Source: Mastigocoleus testarum BC008
GTDB lineage: Bacteria > Cyanobacteriota > Cyanobacteriia > Cyanobacteriales > Nostocaceae
Assembly (NCBI RefSeq): GCF_001456025.1
Contig: NZ_LMTZ01000143.1
Location: forward strand, 1-58,425
Reading direction: 5' to 3'
DNA length: 58,425 bases
Position 1 is the first letter of the stretch. Each line of letters opens with the position of its first letter. Positions 9,511-17,791 of the stretch are shown here, one piece after another. The notes beneath the pieces are model-generated. The model ran no database searches. It had not been told where the DNA came from and saw only the letters and a program-made list of their open reading frames with translations. The position numbers and the translations under genes are program-made.

Positions 9511-9777
9511 ATGATACATTCAATCTTGACTTATATTGGCATATTAGTTTATTTGTTAATGGCTATTTGTTTTTTTAGAGAATGGCTAGATTTTTATCTT
9601 GCAGATAAAGACATGAATTCAAATGAGAGGTTTTTCTCTGGTATTGTCCTAGTATTAGGAAGTTTTTTATGGATTGTATTTGTTCCTTTGGCATATTTGG
9701 AACTTCTTAAATTCCATAAGAAAAATAAGAAAATCATCGAATTTATGATGGATAACAATAGTATTTACGAAAAGTGA
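9511..9777 (+). CDS. small two-helix membrane protein, function unknown
   Basis: 88 residues beginning MIHSILTYIGILVYLLMAIC. Two hydrophobic helices (about residues 4-24 and 43-66) are separated by a short polar loop (DFYLADKDMNSNE), with a basic tail KFHKKNKKI that should lie in the cytoplasm. This composition is unlikely by chance in such AT-rich DNA. There is no clear ribosome-binding site and I do not recognise a family. Confidence 0.5.
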   Translation: MIHSILTYIGILVYLLMAICFFREWLDFYLADKDMNSNERFFSGIVLVLGSFLWIVFVPLAYLELLKFHKKNKKIIEFMMDNNSIYEK

Positions 9778-9871
9778 AATTTGGAAGTGAAATTTGGATA
9801 TAATTTTCAATTTTTATTTAAAATCAGGTGTTGCACCAAAAGTGAATGAAAATTTATTTATGTGGAGATTT

Positions 9872-9898
9872 TAGAGGCGTAACATTGTTGCGTCTCTA
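9872..9898. repeat. hairpin related to the GTAGAGACGT palindrome family
   Basis: TAGAGGCGTAACA followed by TGTTGCGTCTCTA folds into an almost complete stem with two G-U pairs. It is about 95 bases after the small membrane protein gene and could act in its transcript tail. The sequence is related to the palindromes at 17735, 19396, 30533, 37044 and 46773. Confidence 0.55.
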
Positions 9899-10036
9899 TA
9901 TTATGTGAATTTATAATAACCGTTAATTAACTCTTTTGGCCCTCTTGCTTCAGTATTGTACTGCGATGAACTAAAGTGCTTGTGATTTCAAAAAAGAATC
10001 ATGCTTTAATTCCTAAATAAACAATCCCGATTTACG

Positions 10037-10987
10037 ATGGATGAAATTAGAGTAATAATAAATCGCCTGAATAAAGGGCTTTCTGATGTAGTAGTGGGAC
10101 AATCCACCCTGATACATCAGTTTTTGATTGGCTTGTTAGCAAATGGGCATATAATTTTGGAAGGAGTACCAGGAACGGGTAAAACTCTGCTAGTAAAGGT
10201 ATTTGCGCAACTCATACAAGCTGATTTTCGACGCATTCAGTTAACCCCAGATGTTTTACCTGCGGATATCACCGGTACTAATATTTTTGATTTGAATAGT
10301 CGTAGTTTTACTTTAAAAAAGGGTCCAGTTTTTACAGAGGTATTACTCGCAGACGAAATTAACCGCACACCACCTAAAACCCAAGCAGCATTGCTCGAAG
10401 CAATGGAGGAAATGCAAGTCACGTTAGATGGGGAAAGTCTTCCATTACCTGAATTGTTTTCTGTGGTGGCGACACAAAATCCATTAGAATTTGAAGGAAC
10501 TTATCCTTTACCAGAAGCACAATTAGATCGATTTTTATTTAAATTAACAGTAGAGTATCCGGATAAAGCAGCAGAAAAGCAGATGTTACTCAATCGTCAA
10601 GCAGGGTTTGCTGCACGACGTCTTGATATTTCCCAAATCCAGCCCATAGCTACAGTAGAAAAAATATTACAAGCAAGGCAAAAAGTTAAAGAAGTAAAAG
10701 TATCTGAAGCGATTATAGATTATTTGTTAGCTTTAGTTGAATTATCCCGTAAATATCCTGATTTAGCTTTGGGTGCATCGCCTCGCTGTGCTGCTGCATG
10801 GTTAGTAACATCTCAAGCTGCTGCATGGTTAGCAAATCGAGACTTTGTGACTCCGGATGATGTTAAAGCTGTGGGGATACCTTTGTTACGACATCGTCTT
10901 ATTTTGAAACCAGAAGCAATGTTGGATGGTTTACATATCGATGAAGTAATTACGTCTATTCTCAATCAAGTACCAGTACCGAGGTAA
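10037..10987 (+). CDS. MoxR-family AAA+ ATPase
   Basis: 316 residues, normal for MoxR. Walker A is GVPGTGKT at residues 43-50. Walker B is LLADEINR near residues 108-115, followed by TPPKTQAALLEAMEE typical of the family. Sensor 1 is VVATQNP, and the arginine-finger region is PEAQLDRFLF. A C-terminal lid domain follows. MoxR ATPases act as chaperones that help metal or cofactor insertion and membrane-complex assembly, usually with a DUF58 (von Willebrand-like) partner. That partner is the next gene on the same strand, 334 bases away across a tandem repeat. They probably work together even though the repeat has widened the gap. Confidence 0.95.
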   Translation: MDEIRVIINRLNKGLSDVVVGQSTLIHQFLIGLLANGHIILEGVPGTGKTLLVKVFAQLIQADFRRIQLTPDVLPADITGTNIFDLNSRSFTLKKGPVFTEVLLADEINRTPPKTQAALLEAMEEMQVTLDGESLPLPELFSVVATQNPLEFEGTYPLPEAQLDRFLFKLTVEYPDKAAEKQMLLNRQAGFAARRLDISQIQPIATVEKILQARQKVKEVKVSEAIIDYLLALVELSRKYPDLALGASPRCAAAWLVTSQAAAWLANRDFVTPDDVKAVGIPLLRHRLILKPEAMLDGLHIDEVITSILNQVPVPR

Positions 10988-10998
10988 GTATAGCGCAA

Positions 10999-11236
10999 GT
11001 CAGGAGTCACGAGTCACGAGTCACGAGTCAGAAGTCAGGAGTCAGGAGTCAGAAGTCACGAGTCAGGACAGACCGCGCTTACAGCGAGCAGGAGTCAGGA
11101 GTCAGAAGTCAGGAGTCAGGAGTCAGAAGTCAGGAGTCAGGAGTCAGAAGTCAGGAGTCAGAAGTCAGGACAGACCGCGCTTACAGCGAGCAGGAGTCAG
11201 GAGTCAGAAGTCAGGAGTCAGAAGTCAGGAGTCAGG
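10999..11236. repeat. heptamer tandem repeat (GTCAGGA/GTCAGAA)n with embedded duplicate
   Basis: Some thirty copies of a 7-bp unit (AGTCAGG, AGTCAGA, AGTCACG). Two copies of CAGACCGCGCTTACAGCGAG (near 11067 and 11173) interrupt it. An ATTACTT heptamer tract follows (about 11245-11310). It separates the MoxR and DUF58 genes. Confidence 0.9.
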
Positions 11237-11321
11237 GATTAAGAGTAATAAATTACTTATTACTTATTACTTATTACTTGTTACTTGTTACTTGTTACTC
11301 ATTACCCCCCCATTAATTGTT

Positions 11322-12647
11322 ATGTTACCTTCCAAAAAAGTTTATCTCTTACTATTACTGGCTGTTTTTATTGCGATCCCATTAGCTATCTTGTTTGGAG
11401 TTGGGGTGAGTATTAGCTTGATACTATTATTTGATGGAATTGTATTGGGTTTAATGGCGATCGATGGGTTAATGACACGACGCAATCGAGTTGATGTAAC
11501 GAGAAAGTTAGAACCGCGACTGTCAATTGGTAGGGATAATCCAGTATTACTTAGTGTAAAATCTTCAAGTGCTAATGCCATCATTCAAGTTTGCGATCGC
11601 TACCCCAGTAACTTTAATGTTTCTAAACCAGTCTTACGTGCTGTTGTTCCAGCTAATAGTACGAAGGAATTAACTTATACAGTCCACCCTAAGGAGCGAG
11701 GAGAATTCAATTGGGGAGATATTCAAGTCAGACAACTTGGTGCTTGGGGATTTGCATGGGACGATTGGAAAATTCCTCAAACCTTGAAAACTAAAGTTTA
11801 TCCCGATTTAGTTGGATTGCGATCGCTTTCGGTTCGTTTAACTTTGCAGTCTTCTGGAACGATACGTCAATTAAGACAAAAAGGTATAGGTACTGAGTTT
11901 GCAGAATTACGCAACTATCGAACGGGTGACGACCTAAGGTTAGTTGATTGGAAAGCTACTGCTCGTCGTTTGGGTGCAAATGGAAATGCAACTCCTTTGG
12001 TGCGGGTATTGGAACCAGAACACGAACAAACTTTACTAATATTGTTGGACCGAGGTCGACTAATGACTTCCCAAGTTTCTGGTTTACAACGCTTTGACTG
12101 GGGTTTAAATGCAACTTTGTCCTTAGCACTTGCAGGTTTAAATCGTGGCGATCGCGTGGGGGTGGGTGTATTTGACCGACAAATACATACATGGATTCCT
12201 CCGGAACGAGGACAACAACATTTAAATCGTTTAATTGACCGTCTGACACCAATTCAACCTGTTTTATTAGAGTCGGATTATTTAAGTGCTGTTACTAAGG
12301 TGGTACAACAGCAAACTCGACGTTGTTTAGTGGTGATTATTACGGATATTGTCGATGTGACTGCTTCAGGGGAGTTATTAACTGCTCTTTCCCGACTCGC
12401 ACCGCGCTATCTTCCATTTTGTGTGACATTGCGCGATCGTAAAGTTGATGACCTAGCAAATACTTTTACAAAAAATATTACCGGAAGTTACGAGCGTGCT
12501 GTAGCTTTAGATTTATTAGCACAACGAAAAGTTGCATTTGCTCAACTCAAACAAAAAGGTGTATTGGTTCTTGATGCACCCGCAGATGGAATCACTGAAC
12601 AGTTAGTAGATAGATATTTGTTGATTAAAGCACGCAATCAATTGTGA
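11322..12647 (+). CDS. DUF58 domain protein, partner of MoxR ATPase
   Basis: 441 residues from the ATG at 11322 (MLPSKKVYLLL). An upstream TTG at 11292 lies in the heptamer tract and is less likely. Two hydrophobic helices (about residues 5-20 and 23-44) anchor the protein. A beta-rich region follows, then the DUF58 signature GIGTEFAELRNYRTGDDLRLVDWKATA, given here only as its landmarks: TEFAELRNY and RLVDWKATAR near residues 195-220. A von Willebrand A-like fold occupies the rest (LLILLDRGRLM, VVIITDIVD), with the metal-site motif partly changed (DRGR instead of DxSxS). DUF58 proteins pair with MoxR ATPases, encoded just upstream. Function in cyanobacteria is not established. Confidence 0.9.
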   Translation: MLPSKKVYLLLLLAVFIAIPLAILFGVGVSISLILLFDGIVLGLMAIDGLMTRRNRVDVTRKLEPRLSIGRDNPVLLSVKSSSANAIIQVCDRYPSNFNVSKPVLRAVVPANSTKELTYTVHPKERGEFNWGDIQVRQLGAWGFAWDDWKIPQTLKTKVYPDLVGLRSLSVRLTLQSSGTIRQLRQKGIGTEFAELRNYRTGDDLRLVDWKATARRLGANGNATPLVRVLEPEHEQTLLILLDRGRLMTSQVSGLQRFDWGLNATLSLALAGLNRGDRVGVGVFDRQIHTWIPPERGQQHLNRLIDRLTPIQPVLLESDYLSAVTKVVQQQTRRCLVVIITDIVDVTASGELLTALSRLAPRYLPFCVTLRDRKVDDLANTFTKNITGSYERAVALDLLAQRKVAFAQLKQKGVLVLDAPADGITEQLVDRYLLIKARNQL

Positions 12648-12677
12648 GATTATTTTTATTTCTAAGGATTTACAATA

Positions 12678-13085
12678 TTAATTCCTAGAAGTATTTTCGT
12701 TATTAATTTTAGTTATTTCAGCCAGCCAAGTAAATAAAATAATCCCAAAAAAATCAGCGGCTAAATCGACTAAATCAAAACTGCGGTTTGGTGAAAATAT
12801 TTGTAAACACTCTTCAATTAAAATAAAAATACTAATAATTATTGGTGTCAGAGGAAGAGAAAATTTTAGGGTGTTGAGACTTATTTTGACTTTGCGTTTG
12901 TTAAAAGCTAAGTGTCCCAAAAAAGCTGAGAATCCCATCAATAGAAAATGCAGAATAGTATCGTAGTAGGGGAAATGCTTAATTTCATTAGGGATAATTT
13001 TTAAATATGCTGAAATAGATATTGCTAAAATTATTCCAATGTAAATATAAAACGCAATCTTCCAAAAACGATGGGATTTCATCAT
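12678..13085 (-). CDS. VanZ-like family membrane protein
   Basis: 135 residues with four predicted membrane helices. The family landmarks are present: YDTILHFLLMG near residues 41-50, EECLQIF near residue 98, and FDLVDLAADFFG shortly after. VanZ-like proteins are small integral membrane proteins. The prototype gives low teicoplanin resistance, but the general activity is unknown. It converges with the DUF58 gene, with only 30 bases between stops. Start: a double ATG (MMKSH); either could be used. Confidence 0.8.
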   Translation of the reverse strand: MMKSHRFWKIAFYIYIGIILAISISAYLKIIPNEIKHFPYYDTILHFLLMGFSAFLGHLAFNKRKVKISLNTLKFSLPLTPIIISIFILIEECLQIFSPNRSFDLVDLAADFFGIILFTWLAEITKINNENTSRN

Positions 13086-13134
13086 TAAGTTATATTTAAG
13101 TATATTTATGTCAAGTCTGTTGTAACATTTTTTA

Positions 13135-13285
13135 GGTAATTGGTAATTGGTAATTGGTCATTGGTAATTGGTAATTGGTAATTGGTAATTGGTAATTGGT
13201 AATTGGTAATTGGTAATGAGTAAATTTTTGCTCCTGACTCCTGATTTCTGACTTCTGACTTCTGATTTCTGACTTCTGACTTCTA
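13135..13285. repeat. two adjacent heptamer tandem repeats
   Basis: About twelve copies of TTGGTAA (13135-13216), followed by about eight copies of CTGACTT/CTGATTT (13232-13285). The second tract ends at the stop codon of the next leftward gene. Confidence 0.88.
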
Positions 13286-13287
13286 AA

Positions 13288-13548
13288 TTAAGTTTCCAAA
13301 TTAGCTTGTTCCAATAACCAAGGATCTACAGGTTGTCCATCCTTGCGTTTTAAGTCAATTTCAATTGCAATTATTTTCCCCGAACCCGGAGGTGCAGGTT
13401 TTTTATGGAAAGTAATTTCATAATCATGGGGATTTTGACCTTTTTCTTTTAACCAATCTTGCACTTTTGTTGTTGCAAAGAAAGATTGTCCTTGGTCAAA
13501 CATTTGGGTAATTTGCATTTGCAATGAGTAAGGATTTAAACGACCCAT
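13288..13548 (-). CDS. small conserved-looking cyanobacterial protein, function unknown
   Basis: 86 residues, start MGRLNPYSLQ with a GAAGG ribosome-binding site seven bases upstream. The protein is soluble and ends DPWLLEQANLET. Its composition and codon use look like a real gene. It contains no motif I can tie to a reaction. Its promoter region is shared with the divergent candidate RNA on the plus strand. Confidence 0.75.
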   Translation of the reverse strand: MGRLNPYSLQMQITQMFDQGQSFFATTKVQDWLKEKGQNPHDYEITFHKKPAPPGSGKIIAIEIDLKRKDGQPVDPWLLEQANLET

Positions 13549-13582
13549 CTTTCACCTTCTTTGTAAAGTAGTTTATAGTTAA

Positions 13583-13611
13583 TTGGCTTTCTGACTCTAA
13601 TTTACTATAAT
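13583..13611 (+). promoter_or_regulatory. sigma70-type promoter upstream of the candidate RNA
   Basis: A perfect -10 hexamer TATAAT (13606-13611) stands 17 bases after TTGGCT (13583-13588), a 4/6 match to the -35 consensus. Predicted start is near 13618, immediately before a series of hairpins. Confidence 0.55.
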
Positions 13612-13616
13612 TATTT

Positions 13617-13796
13617 TTGTACGGCAGGGAGTGCCGGAATTAACGCTTGAGGAGCTAGTTGAGAGACTAGGATAACACAGATCCCGGATATGTTCTGTGT
13701 GCCCAAGAAACTTAAACTTTTGTTTAATGTACTCCACAATTTTATATGTGAAAAAAGGCAGACAAAATGTCTGCCTTCACAAATTTTTGTACAAAA
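13617..13796 (+). ncRNA. candidate structured non-coding RNA
   Basis: About 180 bases with no reading frame, starting just after a consensus promoter. Three hairpins follow one another: CGGCA/TGCCG (13622-13636), CTAGT/ACTAG (13655-13670) and ACACAG/CTGTGT (13675-13700). A perfect 10-bp hairpin (13755-13777, AAGGCAGACA with a 3-base loop) ends it, with T-rich sequence after. The two ends can pair as well (TTTTGTAC 13615-13622 with GTACAAAA 13789-13796). I do not recognise the RNA; it is not tRNA, tmRNA or RNase P RNA by motif. The last hairpin followed by T6 could also terminate a minus-strand transcript, but no gene lies upstream on that strand. Confidence 0.4.
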
Positions 13797-14243
13797 GAAT
13801 AGATAATAGGTTTGGATAAAGAGTGCATATTAGTGCATACCAACAAATTGTAAATTTTGGTATGAATTATTTTTTGGGAAGCTTCTAAACCTCTTAGCTG
13901 ATATTTTGTCACATTCTTACCCTTGATAAGTAAGTATTCTGAGTCTCGAAAAATTGGTTACAGGCGATCGCAAGCCTTAATGTCTTCCTGAAAATTGAAT
14001 TTGCATAAGTCCCAGGAAACCTCACTTAGTACTAAGAATAACGATCGGTAAGCATCAGGGTAATGCTCAAATCTTCATGAGTCTATTTATCATTTTTTAT
14101 TTTTTGATAGATAAATAAGACCGCACGGAGAATTTTTCGTAAAACTGTTAACAAAAACTGAATCACTGGTATTGAGGCAAACCAAGTGTTTTTCTCACCT
14201 GAAGTTAAAAATAGTACTCTATTTACTTTATCTCTCACTTTCA

Positions 14244-16421
14244 ATGTTCATAAAAATACAAAAATTAGCCGTGACAGTAGTCCAACGGCTTAATAAACAG
14301 ATCGAGCGGAGAATATTCAAAACATCTCGCAGCTTAAAAAAGACGACTGCGATTACCGCTTTAGTAATGGTAATGATATTAGCTGGAAATTCTGTTTCAG
14401 CACAAATTTCCTCTATCAAACCCCTAGGTGAGATAGGGATTCCCAAACCAGATAATATTAATCGATTCATTAAAGATAAAACAGCTGCAATTGCTCTAGG
14501 GAAAACCCTATTTTGGGATATGCAACTTGGTAGTGATGGGGTTCAATCCTGTGCTAGTTGTCACTTCCATGCTGGGGCTGATAATAGGTCGAAAAACCAA
14601 ATTAATCCAGGTCCGGGGAATAAATTTGATATTGCATCTGCACCAAATTATCAGTTAAAACCATCAGATTTCCCGTTTCATAAATTAGAGAATCCAAATG
14701 ATGCTTCCTCTAAAGTGATATCTGATGTCAATGATGTTGCTGGTTCTCAAGGAGTGTCTCGAGCGAGATTCATTGATGTTCAACCCGGTAGTGACAAGGA
14801 TAAAACTACTCCTGTTCGAGACGAAGTTTTCAATGTTGGTGGTGTTAACGTGCGTAGGGTAACAGATCGCGATACACCAACTGTCATCAATTCAGTCTTC
14901 AATTTTCGTAATTTTTGGGACGGACGAGCGCAAAATATTTTCAATGGAGTAAATCCTTCTGGTTTAAGAGACAGTAATGCTTTTGTTTTGGAAGCTCAAA
15001 ACAGAAGACGACTTAGAGATGTTCGAGTCAGAATTAACAATTCATCTTTAGCTTCCCAAGCTGTGGGACCACCAGCAAGTTCTTTTGAACTGAGTGCAGA
15101 AGTGGAACCTATTATTTCGCCATCTACTGTGGAATTATCTGATTCAGAGGATCGAATTGAAGTACGAGATAGTCAAGGTCGAACTATTAATCGTGGTTCT
15201 GCAACAGAGGGAGTAGAAGCAGCACCAGATGTTGACGAACAGAGACGTTCTCGAAGACCTAGAAGACAAAGACCTCCCCGAAGACCCAGACGAAAATTTA
15301 GAAGCGTGGGGAGAAAACTAGGTAAGAAAATGCTTGCTGTTAATCCTCTTAATAAACAGGTCGTTGCTAGTGACGACAGCGTATTAGGCAGCTTCAGCAA
15401 ATTTCCCCAGTCCGGGATTAACAAGTCCTACGAGGAAATGATTCAACAAGCTTTTCAACGACAATGGTGGGACTCGAATATTGTTGTCCGGGTCGATCCA
15501 AAAACTGGAAGGCGAAGATTTAGACGCAATCCGAGAAATAGACCGCTCTCAACTAATGAGTTTACCCTTGCAGAATATAATTTTGCTTTGTTTTTTGGGT
15601 TAGCGGTGCAAGAATATGAATCTACTCTAGTTTCTGACCAAACACCCTTCGATCAATTTCTCAGTGGGGATAAAAATGCTTTAACTCCAGAGCAGCAAAG
15701 AGGATGGGATATTTTTCAAAATAAGGGGTTATGTATCAGTTGTCATGTCGGTTCAGAATTGACTGCTGCTTCTGTTAGTAATGTAGCTCGTCAGCAACGG
15801 ATTCTACGTCCACCCGCTCCTGCTCCTAATCCTGTGGTGGGAGATACTGGTTTTATTAATATTGGTGTTCGACCTGTTGCAGAAGACCTTGGAGTTGGAG
15901 GTAAAGACGAATTTGATAATCCTCTTTCAGAAGCAAGACTTGCTTTACAAGGTACATTTGAACGACTTTTGGGTGAAAAACCACCAATTATTCCCAAAAA
16001 TGAACAAGATATCGCTGCAGATGGGGCTTTTAAAACCTCTGGACTTCGCAATGTGGAACTGACTGCTCCTTATTTCCATAATGGTGGTCAGTTGACCTTG
16101 GAACAGGTGATTGAATTCTATAACCGGGGTGGAGACTTTGGAAGAAATCTTCCTCCGCTTAATCTTTCTGCAGATGAGAAGAAATCACTGGTTGCTTTTA
16201 TGAAGGGTTTGACTGATGAGCGAGTTAGATTGCAAAAAGCACCTTTCGACCATCCACAGCTATTTGTTCCTAATGGACATCCAAACGACGAACAAAATGT
16301 GATTCCAGATCCGGATATTCAGGGAGAGGATGGAACTAAACAAGCGAAAGATGACCTTCTGGAAATACCTGCTGTTGGTCGTGGTGGTGGTAAACCTTTA
16401 CCAAACTTTTTAGGAGGTTAA
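14244..16421 (+). CDS. di-heme cytochrome c peroxidase (CCP/MauG family) with long insertion
   Basis: Exported haem enzyme of the bacterial cytochrome c peroxidase family, which reduces H2O2 or carries out MauG-type oxidations. I use the ATG at 14244 (725 residues), which leads through a basic stretch into a signal peptide ending VSAQ. An upstream TTG frame start at 14172 is less likely. Haem 1 site CASCH is at residues 103-107 and haem 2 site CISCH near residue 497. The C-terminus has AFKTSGLRNVELTAPYFHNG, the usual family landmark. The family is normally 330-450 residues. Here about 300 extra residues separate the haems and include a very Arg/Pro-rich tract near residues 335-360 (RRSRRPRRQRPPRRPRRK), likely a flexible, strongly basic loop. 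Monocistronic. Confidence 0.88.
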   Translation: MFIKIQKLAVTVVQRLNKQIERRIFKTSRSLKKTTAITALVMVMILAGNSVSAQISSIKPLGEIGIPKPDNINRFIKDKTAAIALGKTLFWDMQLGSDGVQSCASCHFHAGADNRSKNQINPGPGNKFDIASAPNYQLKPSDFPFHKLENPNDASSKVISDVNDVAGSQGVSRARFIDVQPGSDKDKTTPVRDEVFNVGGVNVRRVTDRDTPTVINSVFNFRNFWDGRAQNIFNGVNPSGLRDSNAFVLEAQNRRRLRDVRVRINNSSLASQAVGPPASSFELSAEVEPIISPSTVELSDSEDRIEVRDSQGRTINRGSATEGVEAAPDVDEQRRSRRPRRQRPPRRPRRKFRSVGRKLGKKMLAVNPLNKQVVASDDSVLGSFSKFPQSGINKSYEEMIQQAFQRQWWDSNIVVRVDPKTGRRRFRRNPRNRPLSTNEFTLAEYNFALFFGLAVQEYESTLVSDQTPFDQFLSGDKNALTPEQQRGWDIFQNKGLCISCHVGSELTAASVSNVARQQRILRPPAPAPNPVVGDTGFINIGVRPVAEDLGVGGKDEFDNPLSEARLALQGTFERLLGEKPPIIPKNEQDIAADGAFKTSGLRNVELTAPYFHNGGQLTLEQVIEFYNRGGDFGRNLPPLNLSADEKKSLVAFMKGLTDERVRLQKAPFDHPQLFVPNGHPNDEQNVIPDPDIQGEDGTKQAKDDLLEIPAVGRGGGKPLPNFLGG

Positions 16422-16429
16422 TTTTTTAT

Positions 16430-16655
16430 TGGTAATTGGTAATTGATAATTGGTAATTGTTAACTGTAGCCCGTAAGGACGTGGCGTTAGCCATAAACTG
16501 TTAGCGCCTAGCGGTTAGCGTACCGGATCCGCAAGGTAGCGCAGCTATAGGTATTGCGTGCGCGACCTAGCGCAAGCGTACTGTAAGTATTGCGCATTAA
16601 CTGTTAACTGTTAACTGATAACTGATTTTCCCATTAGCTATTACCCATTACCAAT
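16430..16655. repeat. mixed heptamer and mosaic palindromic repeat
   Basis: TTGGTAA heptamers at 16430-16460 lead into the mosaic repeat (GTTAGCGCCTAGCGG, GGATCCGCAAGGTAGCGCAG, 16482-16605). Short AACTGTT heptamers follow. It fills the gap between two convergent genes. Confidence 0.8.
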
Positions 16656-16663
16656 TGTCAAAA

Positions 16664-17344
16664 TTATTTTTCTCCCCAGTCAGATGCAACTTCCAAAGCT
16701 GCTGCTACTACCCGATAATTCTCATCTTGTTGCAGTTTGGCAATTAAACCCCTAGCTTGCAAGTCCTGGGAATTTTGCAGTGCATAAGCCACTTTCCAGC
16801 GCGATCGCCAGTTTTCATCCCCTGCAAGTTGCGCCAATAAATCTAAGGCTCGATCTTTTACAGACGATTTTAGCAGTTGACCTAAAGCAGAAATACCTGT
16901 TTGTTTAACTGTTTCTGTTTCATCCTGGAGTGCAAGTGTTGCGACTGATAATAATATCTCATAGCAATCGGTTTCCACAAGCAGAGAAATAACCGTTTGA
17001 CGAACTAACCAGTTGTTAGAAACTTCAAATAATTTTTGTAAGATTGGAATTGCGCGATCGCCAAACTCAAACAAAGAATTAGCAGCTTCCGCCAAAACAT
17101 TGGGGTCTTTTTCTTGTTCTATAATCTGTTTGAGTGTTTGAAACGAAGCTTCGGTGGTATAGTTACCAAAACCCATTACAGCCAGACGGCGCAAGCCAAA
17201 ATCTCTTTCTGAAACTAACCTTTGTAAAACTGGAACAGCAATCTCTGCAGGAAACTCTGCTAATTCATCCAAAGCTTCTTTGCGTTGGTTAAGTGTTTCT
17301 GCACGCAGGTTAATCTCAATTTGCTCAATGGGATCTTGGTTCAT
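16664..17344 (-). CDS. HEAT-repeat protein
   Basis: 226 residues made of about six HEAT-like helical hairpins, with recurring patterns such as RRLAVMGFGNY, LAEAANSLFEFGDRA, VRQTVISLLVE and WRSRWKVAYALQNSQ. Such proteins are scaffolds. In cyanobacteria close relatives include phycobilisome lyases of the CpcE type and NblB, but I cannot say that this one acts on phycobilins. I prefer the ATG at 17344 (MNQDPIEQIE), because the 26 residues before it, from 17422, look like non-coding sequence. No operon partner. Confidence 0.8.
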   Translation of the reverse strand: MNQDPIEQIEINLRAETLNQRKEALDELAEFPAEIAVPVLQRLVSERDFGLRRLAVMGFGNYTTEASFQTLKQIIEQEKDPNVLAEAANSLFEFGDRAIPILQKLFEVSNNWLVRQTVISLLVETDCYEILLSVATLALQDETETVKQTGISALGQLLKSSVKDRALDLLAQLAGDENWRSRWKVAYALQNSQDLQARGLIAKLQQDENYRVVAAALEVASDWGEK

Positions 17345-17791
17345 TTTGCTAGCTAAATTCGGAGTATAATAAGAGCGATTTAATGGTCGTCTAATTACCC
17401 AATATAGAGCTGCCTCTATCAAACTTTATCCCTTATGAAATGGGAATTATCAGAGACAAGGTAAGTGAGAACGAAAGAGAATTATGGGTAAATTAGAGAA
17501 CACACCTTCGATCTCAAGCTCTAAAAATTAACATAGCAGAGATTGGCCATTGGGGATTAGGGATTGGGGATTAGGTAATGAGTAATGTTAGCGCCTAGCG
17601 GTAGCGTACCGGATCCGTAGGTAGCGCAGCTATAGGTATTGCGGGGCGCGACAGCGCACAGTAATGAGTAATGGGTAATGAGTATGGGTGATGGGTTATT
17701 TGTAACTTTTTACTGTTACTCCTGAATCCTGTACAGACGTAGCATGCTACGTCTTTACCACTTTTGAATTTTGACTTTTGACTTTTGACTT
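17345..17791. other. intergenic spacer with repeats
   Basis: Holds a short GGGGATTAGGGATTGGGGAT tract near 17550, a mosaic palindromic repeat (about 17586-17660), ATGAGTA heptamers, the palindrome at 17735-17754, and a TTTTGACTTTTGACTTTTGA tract before the hyuB stop. No gene seen. Confidence 0.65.
17735..17754. repeat. palindrome, GTAGAGACGT family
   Basis: AGACGTAGCATGCTACGTCT, a perfect 20-bp palindrome 38 bases past the hyuB stop codon. It belongs to the family found again at 19396 and inside three coding sequences. Confidence 0.8.

Noticed and set aside
10999..11236. Repeat array between MoxR and DUF58 considered as regulatory or CRISPR
   Set aside because: It is a heptamer microsatellite typical of cyanobacteria, with no spacer structure.
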